This document shows, one piece after another, positions 11,511 through 22,691 of a DNA stretch of 48,302 nt (its first letter is position 1; every line of letters starts with the position of its first letter). The stretch is taken from NCBI GenBank assembly GCA_029747585.1, contig JAPEVF010000309.1:1-48302 (forward strand), read 5' to 3'. Position numbers and translations under genes: made by a program. The notes under the pieces are model-generated. The model was given only the letters and a program-made list of their open reading frames with translations, made no database searches and was not told the origin of the DNA. The DNA comes from Pleurotus djamor (lineage: Eukaryota; Basidiomycota; Agaricomycetes; Agaricales; Pleurotaceae).

Positions 11511-12200
11511 TCACGTTACCAAGAATGAATTGGCATAGACTAATTTTGAACCAGGGGGACACAGATCAACGAGAGTGCTTCAACGGGTCACATAGAACTT
11601 ACGCTTGCTGATAACAGAGTGAAAGATGAGGAAGATCAAGTTGTGTGGTAGAGCGAGCCACTTGAAGAGATATATATCCAGGATCCGAATCGGGGAAAAG
11701 CAGAGACCGAAGACATACCAGGATTAAGACCAACAGGGCGAAGATACTGTTGGCCACAGGGGACATGTCAGTATTTCACGACGATCCGACGATCGCAAGC
11801 GACTGACCTGGTCAAAGCGCCGATGCCAACGAAGTAGAAGATCAGCTTATTGATCAAACTTTGTATTCTAGGTCGTAATGAGTCACAAGGACGTAATATG
11901 CCAAACAGAAGTAAAATTGATACCTAGTTGGGAACTCTGTCCGCCCCTTGGACAAATAGCAGACCATAGCGATTGCCATGATGATGTCGCAAGCCGTGGC
12001 AGATGCCATATCTGTTATACCGAATCCCTGTAAAATGTAGATTTAGTTCCTGGACGTCATGTGGGGCGTTGACCCACGTTGGAGACAGGATTGTGAATGG
12101 TGAACGCGTTGTCGACCAACACCCTGAGATAGAACTTGAATGAGAGCCCTGCAGGCCACAAGGTTAAGAAGGCCAACATACACAAACACATTGAAGCCTA
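11511..12200 (-). pseudogene. DUF6534-type membrane protein copy 2, 3' half (split by Helitron)
   Basis: Downstream exons of the gene whose upstream exons lie at 27742-28831. Recognisable pieces in order on the minus strand: VLVDNAFTIHNPVSNV, ACDIIMAIAMVCYLSKGRT, IQSLINKLIFYFVGIGALT, NSIFALLVLIL, LPHNLIFLIFHSVISK and the terminal exon YANSFLVT with TGA at 11513-11511. Homology to copy 1 stops exactly at 12200, where the Helitron terminus TC begins. At the junction the restored host sequence reads GCA|TAG followed by an exon, so the insertion falls in an intron, three bases from its 3' splice site. Correct splicing would need removal of a 15.6-kb intron, so the gene is probably inactivated, although the exons themselves look largely intact. 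Its family role (DUF6534, multi-pass membrane protein) is uncharacterised. Confidence 0.72.
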
Positions 12201-12220
12201 TCACCTTGCTTCAGCAAGGT
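12201..12220 (+). repeat. Helitron 5' terminus with hairpin
   Basis: The terminus starts TC after host A. TCACCTTGCTTCAG (12201-12214) is repeated inverted at 27700-27713. In addition ACCTTGCT (12203-12210) and AGCAAGGT (12213-12220) form a perfect 8-bp hairpin with a 2-nt spacer. A 5' hairpin is not a standard feature of canonical Helitrons. Confidence 0.8.
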
Positions 12221-12461
12221 CACTTCTTTTCTTAGAATCGCTTCTTTTGTCAGGTGACACCTTTTTAGGCGAAAAATGACCCTTATTTTGGGCGCTTTGT
12301 GGGCGCTTGTTTACTGTAGAGGGCTGGTTTCCTTTTGTGGTAATGATGCGTCTCTCTTGGCATCACCTTCCTTTTTGGGAGTCTGCGGCAGCTCTGCTGC
12401 GTTCCTCGCGATCACACATCTTCGAGGTTTATATGGTTTCGTAAGATAAAACTTGGCTCTT
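12221..12461. other. Helitron left terminal noncoding segment
   Basis: 241 bp between the terminal hairpin and the RepHel stop codon. It probably contains the RepHel 3' UTR. A short repeat of CTTCTTTT occurs twice near 12223 and 12243. Confidence 0.4.
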
Positions 12462-15400
12462 TTATATTGAGTACTTGCTCTTCGTAAGTCTGCTAAGTAA
12501 CTCCAAGCGTACGTCCTCTCGTGCTAACTCTTCGTTGGGATGTTTAGTTAATAGTTGTCGATCCACCTTTCGTAGTAGACGTATTGTGTTCCTTCCCCTT
12601 GATCTGGACAGAGCTACGTATGCGTTAAATGCTGTGAGTCTTGGTCCTTTGGGTTGCTTCAGGTCTACGATCACGTATTCCAATGTTTGTCCCTGTGACT
12701 TGTAATCGGTGAAGGCGTACGCGGCGGTCAGCGGTGTCTGCTTTCGCCTGACTTTAGTCGTTTCTCCCGCTTCGTTCGTAAGCTCGAATTTGGCTTCCAT
12801 GGGGAAAATCGGTAGTTCGTCTGCTTGCAAACCGTTTAGCTGGATCCCTCTGCCCTCCTCCGGTTTGAACATCACGCATGCCGGTGGATATTGTAGGTGT
12901 ATTACTCCGTTTTCAGTGGCTCTGTGCACTGGCTCGCGTCCGTCGAGAATGATGCCGGTGACTGTTCCTCTGGTTCCGTTGGACATGTTCAGCTCCGTTG
13001 CGATGTTGCTTTGGATCATGGCTTTCATGCCCACACAGATTTCGACAAACTCTTCAAGACCTTCGGTTTCCTTGCCTCTCCGTCCTGCGACTTCGGCTCG
13101 TTCGTTGTTGGTGAGTCTTCGACCACTTGGATTGTGCCTGTCATGGGCAGGGGACACATATATGCATCGTCCGGTTTCGCTGCTGAACTTGCGTAATGCC
13201 GCTGCGTTCCATCGTTTCCTTACGCTATGACGCGGTGTTATCAGAATGGCGTCTTTCCATCCGGGGCCAGTGAAGTCCGTCTCGTTTGCTTGCGCACCAC
13301 CACCTTCCAATACCAGCTCGTCGATCATGTCGACATCACCGGCCGTGCAGGAACCAGTTCGTAACCGATTCAACATTTCATTCCATCCCTGATCCTGAAC
13401 GCGCATCTGTTGATCAAGTATGATGCATGTCTCGAAGCGTTCGAATAGTTCGCGTCCTAGGTCTTGACGTGTATCGCGGTTTACTCGGCAATATAGCGCC
13501 GATTTGGGTTTGCTTACTGGTGGAAACTGGTGTAGGTCTCCAAAAAGGATTATGTTGATCCCCCCAAACGCTTCCTTGCTTCTGTTGATGCCGAGATTGC
13601 TTTTGATTCCACCACAAATCTAGTTTTTTATGCTCAGTCTGTCCTTATTTTTGATTCATTTTGATTCGTTTACTCACCATTGATAGATCTGCTAGAAATT
13701 CCTTCGTCATCATGGAGTACTCGTCGATTATCAGGTACTTCGTTGGTCCGATGTTGCGTTTTCTCCGGTCAACGATGGTCTTGGACGGTCTGTCTGATGG
13801 TGCCCCTCTTCCATTGATCCCGGCCCACCAATGTATTGTACACCCTCCAATTCTCGATGCAGGAACTCCAGCCGTTGCGGTTTTCGAAAGTTGTTCCGAT
13901 TTTCCGAGCAAGGCGAATAGCTGTGTTATTGCGTCGATTAGCCGTGTCTTTCCCGTTCCTCCACATCCGTTAACTTGCATCAACAATTGCTCGAAGTTGT
14001 TCTCGTCGCCCTCTTCGTTCTTGTTAACATGCTCATGGATAACCTTCAAGGCGCGTTGTTGTTCGGTGTTAAGTCCTTCGTACGCTTCCTTGGTGTCCGG
14101 GTCCGTTGTGCAACCCTGCTCGACGTGCGGAACGCGTGTTATCCTAGGCTCGTCGTGCTCTTCATCCTCCCCTTCGAAAGTTTCTCCTCGAAAGCGTATA
14201 GATGCTTCAATTGTCATTCTCCCTCCTGATTTTTCCGGAACGACATCCTCCATCCCTTGTGCCGTCCTCACTTTCGCATCTTCTATTGCTTTGCTCCATT
14301 CCAACATCCTTTGCTTCTCAACTTCACCTGGGCTTCGTGCATCGTTTTGCCAGTGGAAGTTGCGTAGCCCTTCTTCGTCCGAGAACACCCCCCTTTGAAA
14401 GGCTATCTCAAGAGCCTCTTCCCCATACTGACGTTCATTGAAGTTTTCGGCCTCCCTTCGCCTCCGTTCTATCTCAGCCTCCGTCGCCTCAACTACAAAG
14501 TCGGGTGCTTCGCCATGTCCTCTGACTTGTTGACCGTCCTCTTCGTCGTTGTATTCCCCATGTTCCGACCCCTCTTCTCTTGCTGCCTGCCCGTACACTG
14601 GACCCTCGGCGTCGGCCTGGGCTTCATCCGAGCTCTCGTAAAAGTAGTTCAGGTTGTCCAATATTTTCCGCGTTCGCTCGTCTGCCTGCTCGATAAACTG
14701 CATGAACCTTTGGTTAAAAGTCTCTTCTTCTGCCTGAAGATCTCCGAGTCTACGCCAGGGCGTTAACAAAGCGATCATGTTCATCTTGTAGTAGAGCCCC
14801 GCTTCCCCTTCCATCTCTTTTCTTGGTAGCCATCGCCCAACGAAATGTGGAAACCTCTCGAGCGTGTCTTGTCTTTCCCGGCGTACTTTGTTTGGTTTAT
14901 ACGAGTTTGCGTACTCGTGAGCGTTTGGGTTTCTTGTCTCTTTGTGTGTCTCGTACGTATCAAGAAAGTAATCGAGGTAGCTTTTATCCTCGNAAAAAAA
15001 CGTTTCGGTTGGTGTACTCCAGAAACTGGTCGTGGATTTCCAGCCTCCCGTCTTCAACGTGCAGCGTGGCAGTTGCATTTTCGCTTTCCTCATTTACGTC
15101 TCTGTGTTAGGCGTGTTAGTTAATTCTGGTCATTAACTCGTCGAGCAAACCTCGAACGTACTCGTTTCGATTCTGGTTGATGTATTTGATGATCTGAGCG
15201 ATTCGCCACGACACAGCACCCCAGTATATCTTCACATATTTGTGCGAAATGTACCTATCGCCCCATCCCATCAGGTAGCTTATTACTTCGGGCGCACTGA
15301 ACTCCTGGTCTCGGTTCAGGGAATTGGCGCATCGCTGGATGAGCTGCTTGTTTGCCTTGTCCATTGGTTCTGTGTTCCTTGCTGAAATGGTCTTCTCGTT

Positions 15401-18400
15401 GTTGTATGCGAATACTTTGGCCAATAGTGCAGAGGCATTGGACGACACCTGTTGCTTCTTTGTTGCATATAGAGTGAGGTACCAAACTAACTTGCGCGTC
15501 ACGCCAGAGTTGGTCAGAAGTTGGAGATTATGATTGCAGCGTAGCAACGTTAATAGTGTTGGATTCCAGGTGACTAGGTACGCGTGGTTTCTCTTGGGAC
15601 CCCATTCGCCATTTGAGTTGATCCAAGGTGCTTCAGAGATATCGAACGGCGCCCGTCGCTTGCATTTGACCTTTCCGTTCCGCGAGACGAGACACCCTTT
15701 TCCTTTGCAACTATGCAGCTGGAGTGTTCGTGCTAGGATCTCCGTCTGCTTCTTGTTTTGCTGATTGTACTCAACCGAATGAGGGTGTAGCGGTCGGCTA
15801 TAACTTGCTGAGCCTCGACTGGGCAATGCCGTTATCTCCTCGGCTGTCAGCCCGGGTAGATGCGCGTGCATGCTTTGCCCAATGAATTCTCGAACTTTGT
15901 TCTTGAACTCCGGCGATTGCAACGCAAATGCCATGTTCTCTGATGTTGGTCCTCCCTCTCCCCATAGCAGTATGTGCAAATGTAACGTCCCTCTCCCTTG
16001 TGCCTCGACAGTACCCACATACGCTTTGATCATGCCTAGTACGCCTTCCTGGCGTTTGATCTCATGCCTGTTTGAATTCCTATGTGCGTCGATTCCCATG
16101 ACATCCCGCAGAATCACGATGACTGAGTAGTGGAAGAATTCCGCGGCGGCGAACGGATCGTTGGCAATATTCATAGCACGTGTTGACGCGTCTGGCCCAG
16201 CAGTTGCGCAGAAGGCATCAAGGTCTATTCGTTCACCTGCAAGTACTTGAGCGACGGGATCGTGGATATCGGATGGATTGATTGTAAGCCAAAACGTTGG
16301 TGGTCCACACATTGCCACTGTCCCCCAGATTTGGGAACGTATTTCACGTCGGCTTTCATCCGTACCCATGACTCGTGATCGAATGGTGGTTATTTGGGTG
16401 CGTAGACGTTGAACCGTAGGGTTGCTGAACTTCTGACCTTTCCTTTCTTCTTCGCTAGCTTGTAGCAGGTCTCTCGGGGTCAGACGTTGTATTTCGTTTT
16501 GATGCTTCTGGTATGAGCCCCGTCCGATCTGCAGAACCGACGACGCAGCGATTTGCCGTTTGATTTGCACCCCAAAAACCATGAACACGAAGTGATGCTC
16601 TTTCCTGAACCTGGAGCAGTCTATTTGAAGCGACCACCTGGCTTGTAAGTGATAGGGAATGTCGACGGGACGTTGGGTTTCGAAGCCGCCCCGTCCGTAC
16701 GGGTAGAGCCAAGGAAACGCTCCGAGAAGATGGTTGGGATTTTCTGATCCTCCATCCGTCCGTTGCGTCCCTTCTTCGTTCATCCGTGGATATTCATTGA
16801 TGTACTTGCTCCCGCGCCAGACCTGTATGTCTTCTTTCTTCGATTTGCCTAACCTGGCCAGAGCGTTTGCCATCAACTCTGAATCAGGTATCTCGCTTCC
16901 CGTGATGTCTATGACACCGTGTGCTTGAATGGGAACAATTTTGGGATCTTTGCAAGGTTGACATTAGCAAAACGTTTTTCGGTCGTAGGAATTGGTTAGT
17001 CTTTACCGTGTTCTGTGTCCATGCCGAGTGGTTCGTCCTTATCTCCAATGCTTATGAGACCTTTTGATGTAACTTCAGTCCAGTTTCGATCTTTGTGTGA
17101 CTGCGTGTTCTTACCTGCATGCGGCAAATCTATCATATCCGACTCTTCCGACACTTCTTCATCGACCAAAGGAGTGGGTATATACGATTCGTGTTCCCTT
17201 GTGATGGCGTTCATGTCCGAAGATATTCTTGCTATTGCGTTCAGTTCAATGGGTATTCCATTTTCTGGTAGTCGGGCAAGATTTTCTTCGCTGATTTCGA
17301 TGTTTGCGTAGAGATGATTGTTGAGCTTCAGCCAGCACAATGCGTCTCGGATGCGCTTTTGGTTGACCCAGAAAATCTGTGGTAGAGTACGCTCGGGTCG
17401 CCCATTAGGACTCATAAACGTAATTCCGAGTATCGCAGCCAGGATCCGGGGATCGTGCGGCAGGCTGTTGCTCGTGATGTACTTGGCAAGTCCGTTGGCA
17501 TCGAGAGGGTAAGTCGAGACATTTCCTCTCAGACCTTTGTTGAGTGCATGGGGGTTATAGGTTCCGGCCCCCGACTTCGGGAACAACTTGACAATATAGG
17601 CCGCAGGAAAATATAGCGCAATGAGTAGTCGTTCCGGAAGAGAGAGGATTTCGAGTTCGGTGGGTATGTCGCCTATCCAGAGTCCGTTCGCAAGACTGTA
17701 GCGTGGAACGGTGTTACAGGCAAGAGCTTTGTCACATTCCAAGCACACATGTCCTTGATCATTTGTTATAGCTTGCTTGTGGAGAAGCATTCCATTGACG
17801 CGGAATTGCCGAGGGTGTAGTAGGTACTCAGGAGGTATTAACCTTTCTGGGTGTTTTAACTTCGTGATGTGGATGGGTCCCATCAAGTCGTCATGATATA
17901 GGCGGCGCGAACAAACCATACACACGTTCGTAGTAAGTGCTCGATTTGAGGTCGCATTAATGTACCGTTCAACAGATTTGTCAATAGTACTCTGCGATGC
18001 ACACTTCAAGAAAGGTCCTTCAACAAGTTTCTCAACCTGCTGCTCTGGTGTCGGATTGGGTCGTCGGTCGGTTGTAGTACCTTGTTGCTCCAGGCGAGCG
18101 CGTTTTCGTACCGCAGCAAAGGTGTTTGTGAAGCCTTCCAAGAGATTGTTTGTCCATCTGGGGTGAGGATCAATCTTTTTATTGGCGTATAAGATTCTAT
18201 GCTCACTTACTTTCGCTTTCGTGGTCTTGTTGTAGGTATGTCCTCTAGGCAACGATATATCTGCTGTGTGTCGCGTTGTTGGACGATGAATTCAACAAGA
18301 AGATCCTTGCTACGCTTCATGGAAGTTGTGGCCATCAGTCCGAGACTTTGAATTGCCGTGAGTAGCTGGGCTTTGGTACGCAGCTTCAGCTCATTTTCTA

Positions 18401-18428
18401 AGTCGTTGACTTCGCTGTGGTTCGCCAT
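12462..18428 (-). CDS. Helitron RepHel transposase (HUH endonuclease + Pif1-type helicase)
   Basis: Five exons: 18428-18211, 18157-17007, 16947-15162, 15101-13678, 13619-12462, all with consensus donors and branch sites such as CTAAC. The N at 14993 acts as an extra base; without it the sum is 1,912 codons. The N-terminal third (exon 2) has a Cys-containing domain (NVCMVCSRRLYHDDL, HVCLECDKALACN) like the DUF6570 region of fungal Helitron proteins. Exon 3 carries the Helitron-like N domain (LLGAFPWLYPYGRGGF) and the Rep core: HUH motif LHLHILLW near residue 780 and the two-tyrosine motif YLTLYATKK near 950. The helicase follows: Walker A GCGGTGKTR (about 1430), Walker B LIIDEYSMM (about 1510), GDLHQFPPV (about 1557), YKSQGQTL and YVALSRSRGR (about 1860). 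It nicks and unwinds DNA for rolling-circle transposition. All key residues are present, so it may be active. Confidence 0.93.
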
Positions 18429-18690
18429 GACGGGTTTGTTTCATCAGGGGTAAGCACGTCTGGCGATAATGATTATCTGCTCTGCAGGGACACCGTACAA
18501 TTTTGTTGCGTCCGCGTGTTTCTTTTTTGCCTGGTCTTCCTCTCCTCTCCCCTCTCTTCCGAACTAAAATTTCTGACCAGTCATCATTGCTCATTGCTCG
18601 TCTGCTCTTCCCTTCTCTGCCTCTATATCGGTCCTTCCCGTCAAGTCGGTCCCCTACTAGCTACTAGGTCCCTTTCGAAGTTCTTAAACA
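18429..18690. promoter_or_regulatory. Bidirectional promoter between RepHel and the putative SSB gene
   Basis: 262-bp intergenic region separating two divergent start codons (RepHel at 18428, minus; 18691, plus). It is pyrimidine-rich on the plus strand (CTCTCC, CCTCTC tracts near 18540-18640). Shared control of both genes is inferred from the head-to-head arrangement. Confidence 0.5.
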
Positions 18691-20088
18691 ATGTATGTTT
18701 CCTCCCCTCTACCTGAAAATGAAATGACCAAGCTGATCGATCATGTTTTGATAAGGCCTTTTGAGCGCAACGTCTATCTTCCTGGTCTCGAGGACGACCC
18801 CCTTTTCTTAGGTCACCCCAAACTTAGGTCTGTAGTTGCTTGGAAGCAACTCGGCCGTCGTAAGGGCAGCCACGTCCTTGTGAACGCACACAAAGGCAAC
18901 ATTGCGGAGCCCGCGTTGCTCCGGGCGATGGGACAAGTCGCTTACATTCCGAAAGCATGCCTTAATCCCACTGGTAACCTCGGCCTCAAGGATGCTGGGG
19001 ACCTTGGAAAGGCAAAATGGTCCTTGACCATCAAACTCCCGCAACACGACGAGTCCCTTGTTCGCCCATTTCTTGCACAGGTTCCCAATGCGGAGCTTAT
19101 CCAGGACGACATCGCCACCTTGGATGAGAAGAATCACTGGCTTTCTCACTCTGGTGAACGTGCCGAACTACGTCTCGGTGCACATCTTTTCCGTGATAAG
19201 GTAGGCAAAGGTTACATTTCAATTTGCCTTGGGGCGGTATTGACTGTGAACATAGGTTTCTCCCCATGAGACTCAGATGGTTTTGGAAAGTAAGTTATCT
19301 CTTTATTTGCCAATATGTTGTTTCTCAAGTTATCTAGACGGCATGAGTAACAAGCTGGGTACGATCACATTCTCATCCTGCTATACTACGTACTCATTTT
19401 CAGCTTAGGTGATCCCAAGTATTCTCCAACGGTCGAGAATTGGCCAGTGGAACGTGATATGCGGCCAGTTTTCAGCAAGGCCCTCGAGACTAGGATCTTT
19501 GAGCCTTTAAATGTGTTTTCGTCTGAGGACGGTGAGCCTCGCATCGATCCTTCCCGCATGGATGTCCTTCTTCCTGGATCGCTCGTTGACGTACGATTCT
19601 CCCTTCGTCATTACCGTTTTGATACGGAGGATGTCTTCACGGCCGAGATCCTGTCGCTCATGGTGCTTGAGCCTGCTAAAACGACCAGTGTCCCAGCTAC
19701 TCCGACTGTTCGTCGCCATCTACGAACTGGTGGGTCCCCCATGAAGCCTGACGTTTTTGAGCGAACCAACTTATTACTCAAGTTGGCCGCAGCCAAAAGT
19801 GAGTAACACTTCTAGTCTTTGACGAGTACGTCTTTAATCTAACCTCTCATTATCTTCAGCCGCGACAAACGCTGAAGCGTCCAAGATGGGCACCGCTGAA
19901 TCTTCCAAGCGCGCCCGATCCGAAGATAAGGAGCCAGTCGGATCACCCCAAAAGAAGAAGAAAAATGACAGTGTTGCAAATAGCGCCACTCCTGATGAAG
20001 GTACTCACCTCGCTCCCGATTTCCATTCATGTGAATGCTGATTCTCCCCGCAGAATCCGATCTTTCGGATCTCCCTGCCGACGACTAA
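18691..20088 (+). CDS. Helitron cargo: putative ssDNA-binding (OB-fold-like) protein
   Basis: Six exons: 18691-19200, 19256-19289, a 21-nt microexon 19338-19358, 19409-19798, 19860-about 20000, and a short last exon ending TAA at 20086-20088; about 375 aa. Intron phases agree throughout. The N-terminal half contains MGQVAYIPKACLNPTGNLGL and KAKWSLTIKLPQHDESLVRP. The C-terminal half has MDVLLPGSLVDVRFSLRHYR followed by a FTAEILSLMVLEP strand pair, an arrangement like the last strands of an OB fold. Then come a Lys/Arg-rich nuclear-localisation-like stretch (SPQKKKK) and a strongly acidic C-terminus (ESDLSDLPADD), a hallmark of SSB proteins such as bacterial SSB and T7 gp2.5. Plant and animal Helitrons often carry RPA-like genes, so an ssDNA-binding role beside RepHel is attractive but remains inference. 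The head-to-head position with RepHel supports co-expression. Confidence 0.62.
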
Positions 20089-20902
20089 AATTTTGCCTTA
20101 TGCTCCGTGTTACAAGTCCATATAGACGCGTAGATATACTGGGTTCGAGAGCTTCAAATAAAAATCCATGAGNTTTCCCTTTCTTGGAAGTACACAGCCC
20201 TGATCACAGATCCTGTCCCAACTGGAACACCCTTGACCCTTCCTTGTTTTGACTCTTGATTTTGGCGTCACCTCCACGACGCTTAGCTTACCTCACGTTA
20301 CTGTCTACTGAACTCGCTCATGTTGGGTTGTTTCCTCTGCCTCAAAGGCTCTGTCAGGTTGAACTTTGCCGTCTGACGTACAATGAAGGCCATGGTCCCA
20401 GTTTTCTATCTACTTTTGCGTTTTTGTCATGCACAAGCATGTGAAAACCACGAGTGTCGCTCGCTTACCACATATCCCTGGCCCGTGTTCTCCCTGAAAA
20501 CAAACGCATCTCCTTCGTTTCTCCATGACCAAAACATTTCCTTTTGACTGGAGTCCTTTCCTTATGGATGGCCAATGAACTTGCTTCAGCCTCCGTCTTG
20601 TGCAGCAGAGACGATCTTCTCCTCTTTAATGGCTCAAGTTCATCTTTTTGCGGTCCCCAACTCTATGCTATGACAAAAACTAGGATAGGCTTCTTCGCGG
20701 AACAACTTCCCTGGAACATGAGGCTTCTTTCTTGCTCCGAGGACGGCCTCAGCTGCCAGCATGACGTCGTCTTCCCCGATTTATTAGGAAAGTGAAGGAC
20801 GCCTAAATTTACAGATAAGCGCAGTCTAAGGATCTCTCTCTCTCTCTGTTCCTTCTCTTCCCCCCTGTGAAGGCCCTATTCCCTTTGACAACCTTCGAGT
20901 TG
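20089..20902. other. Spacer between cargo genes
   Basis: About 0.8 kb. Stop-rich in most frames; ORFs at 20256-20444 and 20544-20795 have no splice or homology support. A CT-rich tract at 20836-20870 probably belongs to the promoter of the next gene. Confidence 0.35.
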
Positions 20903-22549
20903 ATGCCGCCGAGGCGTACCTACAACCAATCTCCGATGCAGCAGCTCCTGCGTCCGATTCGTCGACCTTTTGTGAAAGGAGCTGCTTTTTGTCACGAGAC
21001 ACAGTGTATGCGTCTGGTCACTGTTGATGCTGAGCTGGGACTGAACCGTCTCCGTTCACTGGATGACTTGTATCTGGGTGCGGTCCTTGGAAAATTGGTC
21101 AGTCGTTTCAACTTAACCTGGCTTGATGTACGGTTTCTGATCCCTCAGATCCTACAGAGCTTTGACAAAACATTTGTCGATCTATCTATGAGCCGTATCG
21201 CTGTCCCTGCAATTTCGTTATTCATGCATGTGGATCTCGACCCACAGTTCACAATCATCTATCGCAAGAACCGTGGTGATACTTGGGATCATTTTGGGAT
21301 TCTGCCCCAGCGTGCGGCCTTGCCCCGTGCTGACAAACGTCGTTTCGTCGTCATCAAGCACACAAAAAATTTGAGGCCTCTTGACATCTCTCACACCGAG
21401 TTATACTTCATTGAACTTCTCGTCAAAAGGTATGTGCAATTGTGTTCGGGTTCACTTTTGTTCGCTTACCCTCCACGTTTCTAGTTTCATCAAATCAAGA
21501 TATTACACGGGAAGAACTCGTAGGCTGCCTTCAGCGTGTAACCTGGAACCACTGGTCCACAGAGCGTCATCCGGGCCCAGATGGCTGCTCTCCGTCCCCA
21601 ATTTCGCAGTTGAACTCTCCGAGATGGTACTGGAGGCGACGCCGTTGTCTGGCCTGCGCCAGCTAACCAAAGTCAGCTCGCATGCCGCCGTTGCTGTCCG
21701 CTCCTTTTTCCATGGGCGAATCGTCCGACTCTTGCGCCATTTCCTTGACGTTTCGGTGCTGCATGATTTCTTCGCCATTCTCCATTCGCCTTATGCTGTG
21801 ATCGTGGGCGATCTCGCATTCCGCATCCTTCGAGGCTCTGAACGGCCTCCCACTCTCATGGAAATCGCTTGCTCTCCACTGCATACCACTCGCGTCATCA
21901 ACCTTCTTTTGGGCGAGGGCTACGTCAAAAGCTTACCAAACAGATCGGCTGAGACTACAACCCTGATCCGTCAGTCGGTGAGTCGTCTTTATGTTTACCA
22001 TCCTCTCGCCTCTTTATAAAACGCGCTCCTTTCCAGGTTTATGACGATGTCCTCAAAAGGGTCATCATTTACGAGAGTAACAAGCTCTATCCCGCCTCTG
22101 TAGCCTTGGAGATGGGAGTTTCTTCGTTGGCTTGCGCCGTTTCGGCAACGGCCATCTACGACTTTTTCCCAGATCTGCAACTCATGAATGCTTGCATCTA
22201 TGACGGCGCTCGTACGTTAACCTTAGAGCATGAACAGAGCCTGGCCGACAAGGACTTTCGCATCTTCAAGAACGGGTACAAGCTCACTAACTTGGACAAA
22301 CAAGAAGTCGCTTGCGGGCGAGCTTGTCCTGGGTTGTGGCGACGGGCTTCTCCCCAAGGGGGAGGTACGCAGGCCTTAGCTTGGGGAGGGTTGCAGCTTC
22401 CCATATCCGGACAAACCTCCCATGCTACGTATCCGCGTTTTTGTAGTTGCGAGGGTGAATTTATGGCGAAGAACCACATCTCCTGGAGGGTGACTGGCAC
22501 GTGTTGCAACCAGTGGTGTTCATGGGAGATCGACGATCTCGACGGGTGA
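20903..22549 (+). CDS. Helitron cargo: nucleotidyltransferase-fold-like protein (510 aa)
   Basis: Three exons 20903-21429, 21485-21977 and 22037-22549 sum to 1,533 nt with matching phases; ATG at 20903 (MPPRRTYNQSPMQQLLRPIR). The first 190 residues are mixed alpha/beta. The middle segment LHDFFAILHSPYAVIVGDLA, then FRILRGSERPPTLMEIACSP and NLLLGEGYVK, matches the layout of a large agaricomycete family of degenerate nucleotidyltransferase-like proteins (SGSxALxxL...DLxI...fLxxxGY). The usual GS/DLD catalytic signature is altered here (GDLAF, LMEIA), so catalysis is doubtful. The third exon follows the same family (VIIYESNKLYPA, SATAIYDFFPDLQL) and ends in a Cys-containing region (CGRACPGLWRR, CSCEGEF, CCNQWC) that could bind metal. 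It is downstream of the putative SSB gene on the same strand. The exact role in the element is unknown. Confidence 0.6.
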
Positions 22550-22691
22550 TTGCTGAAACGTTCAAGGTGCTTTTCCAGCATGATTAAATACAGCATGCAT
22601 ACGATAGGGATTGATTTGCCATGTATCGTATATAAAACAACTGAAATTACTTCGCCAGAAACACCCGTGACCCTTCCTCGTCTTACCTCCC

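Noticed and set aside
12475..18166. Plus-strand ORFs across 12.5-18.2 kb (for example 13661-14398)
   Set aside because: Antisense shadows of the RepHel exons; no start, splice or motif support.
12201..18690. A smaller minus-strand Helitron containing only RepHel
   Set aside because: The minus-strand 3' end would read ...GGTGA with no CTRR, and no hairpin-CTRR or TC border was seen near 18.4-18.7 kb. The plus-strand TC/CTAG ends fit the host-gene break exactly.
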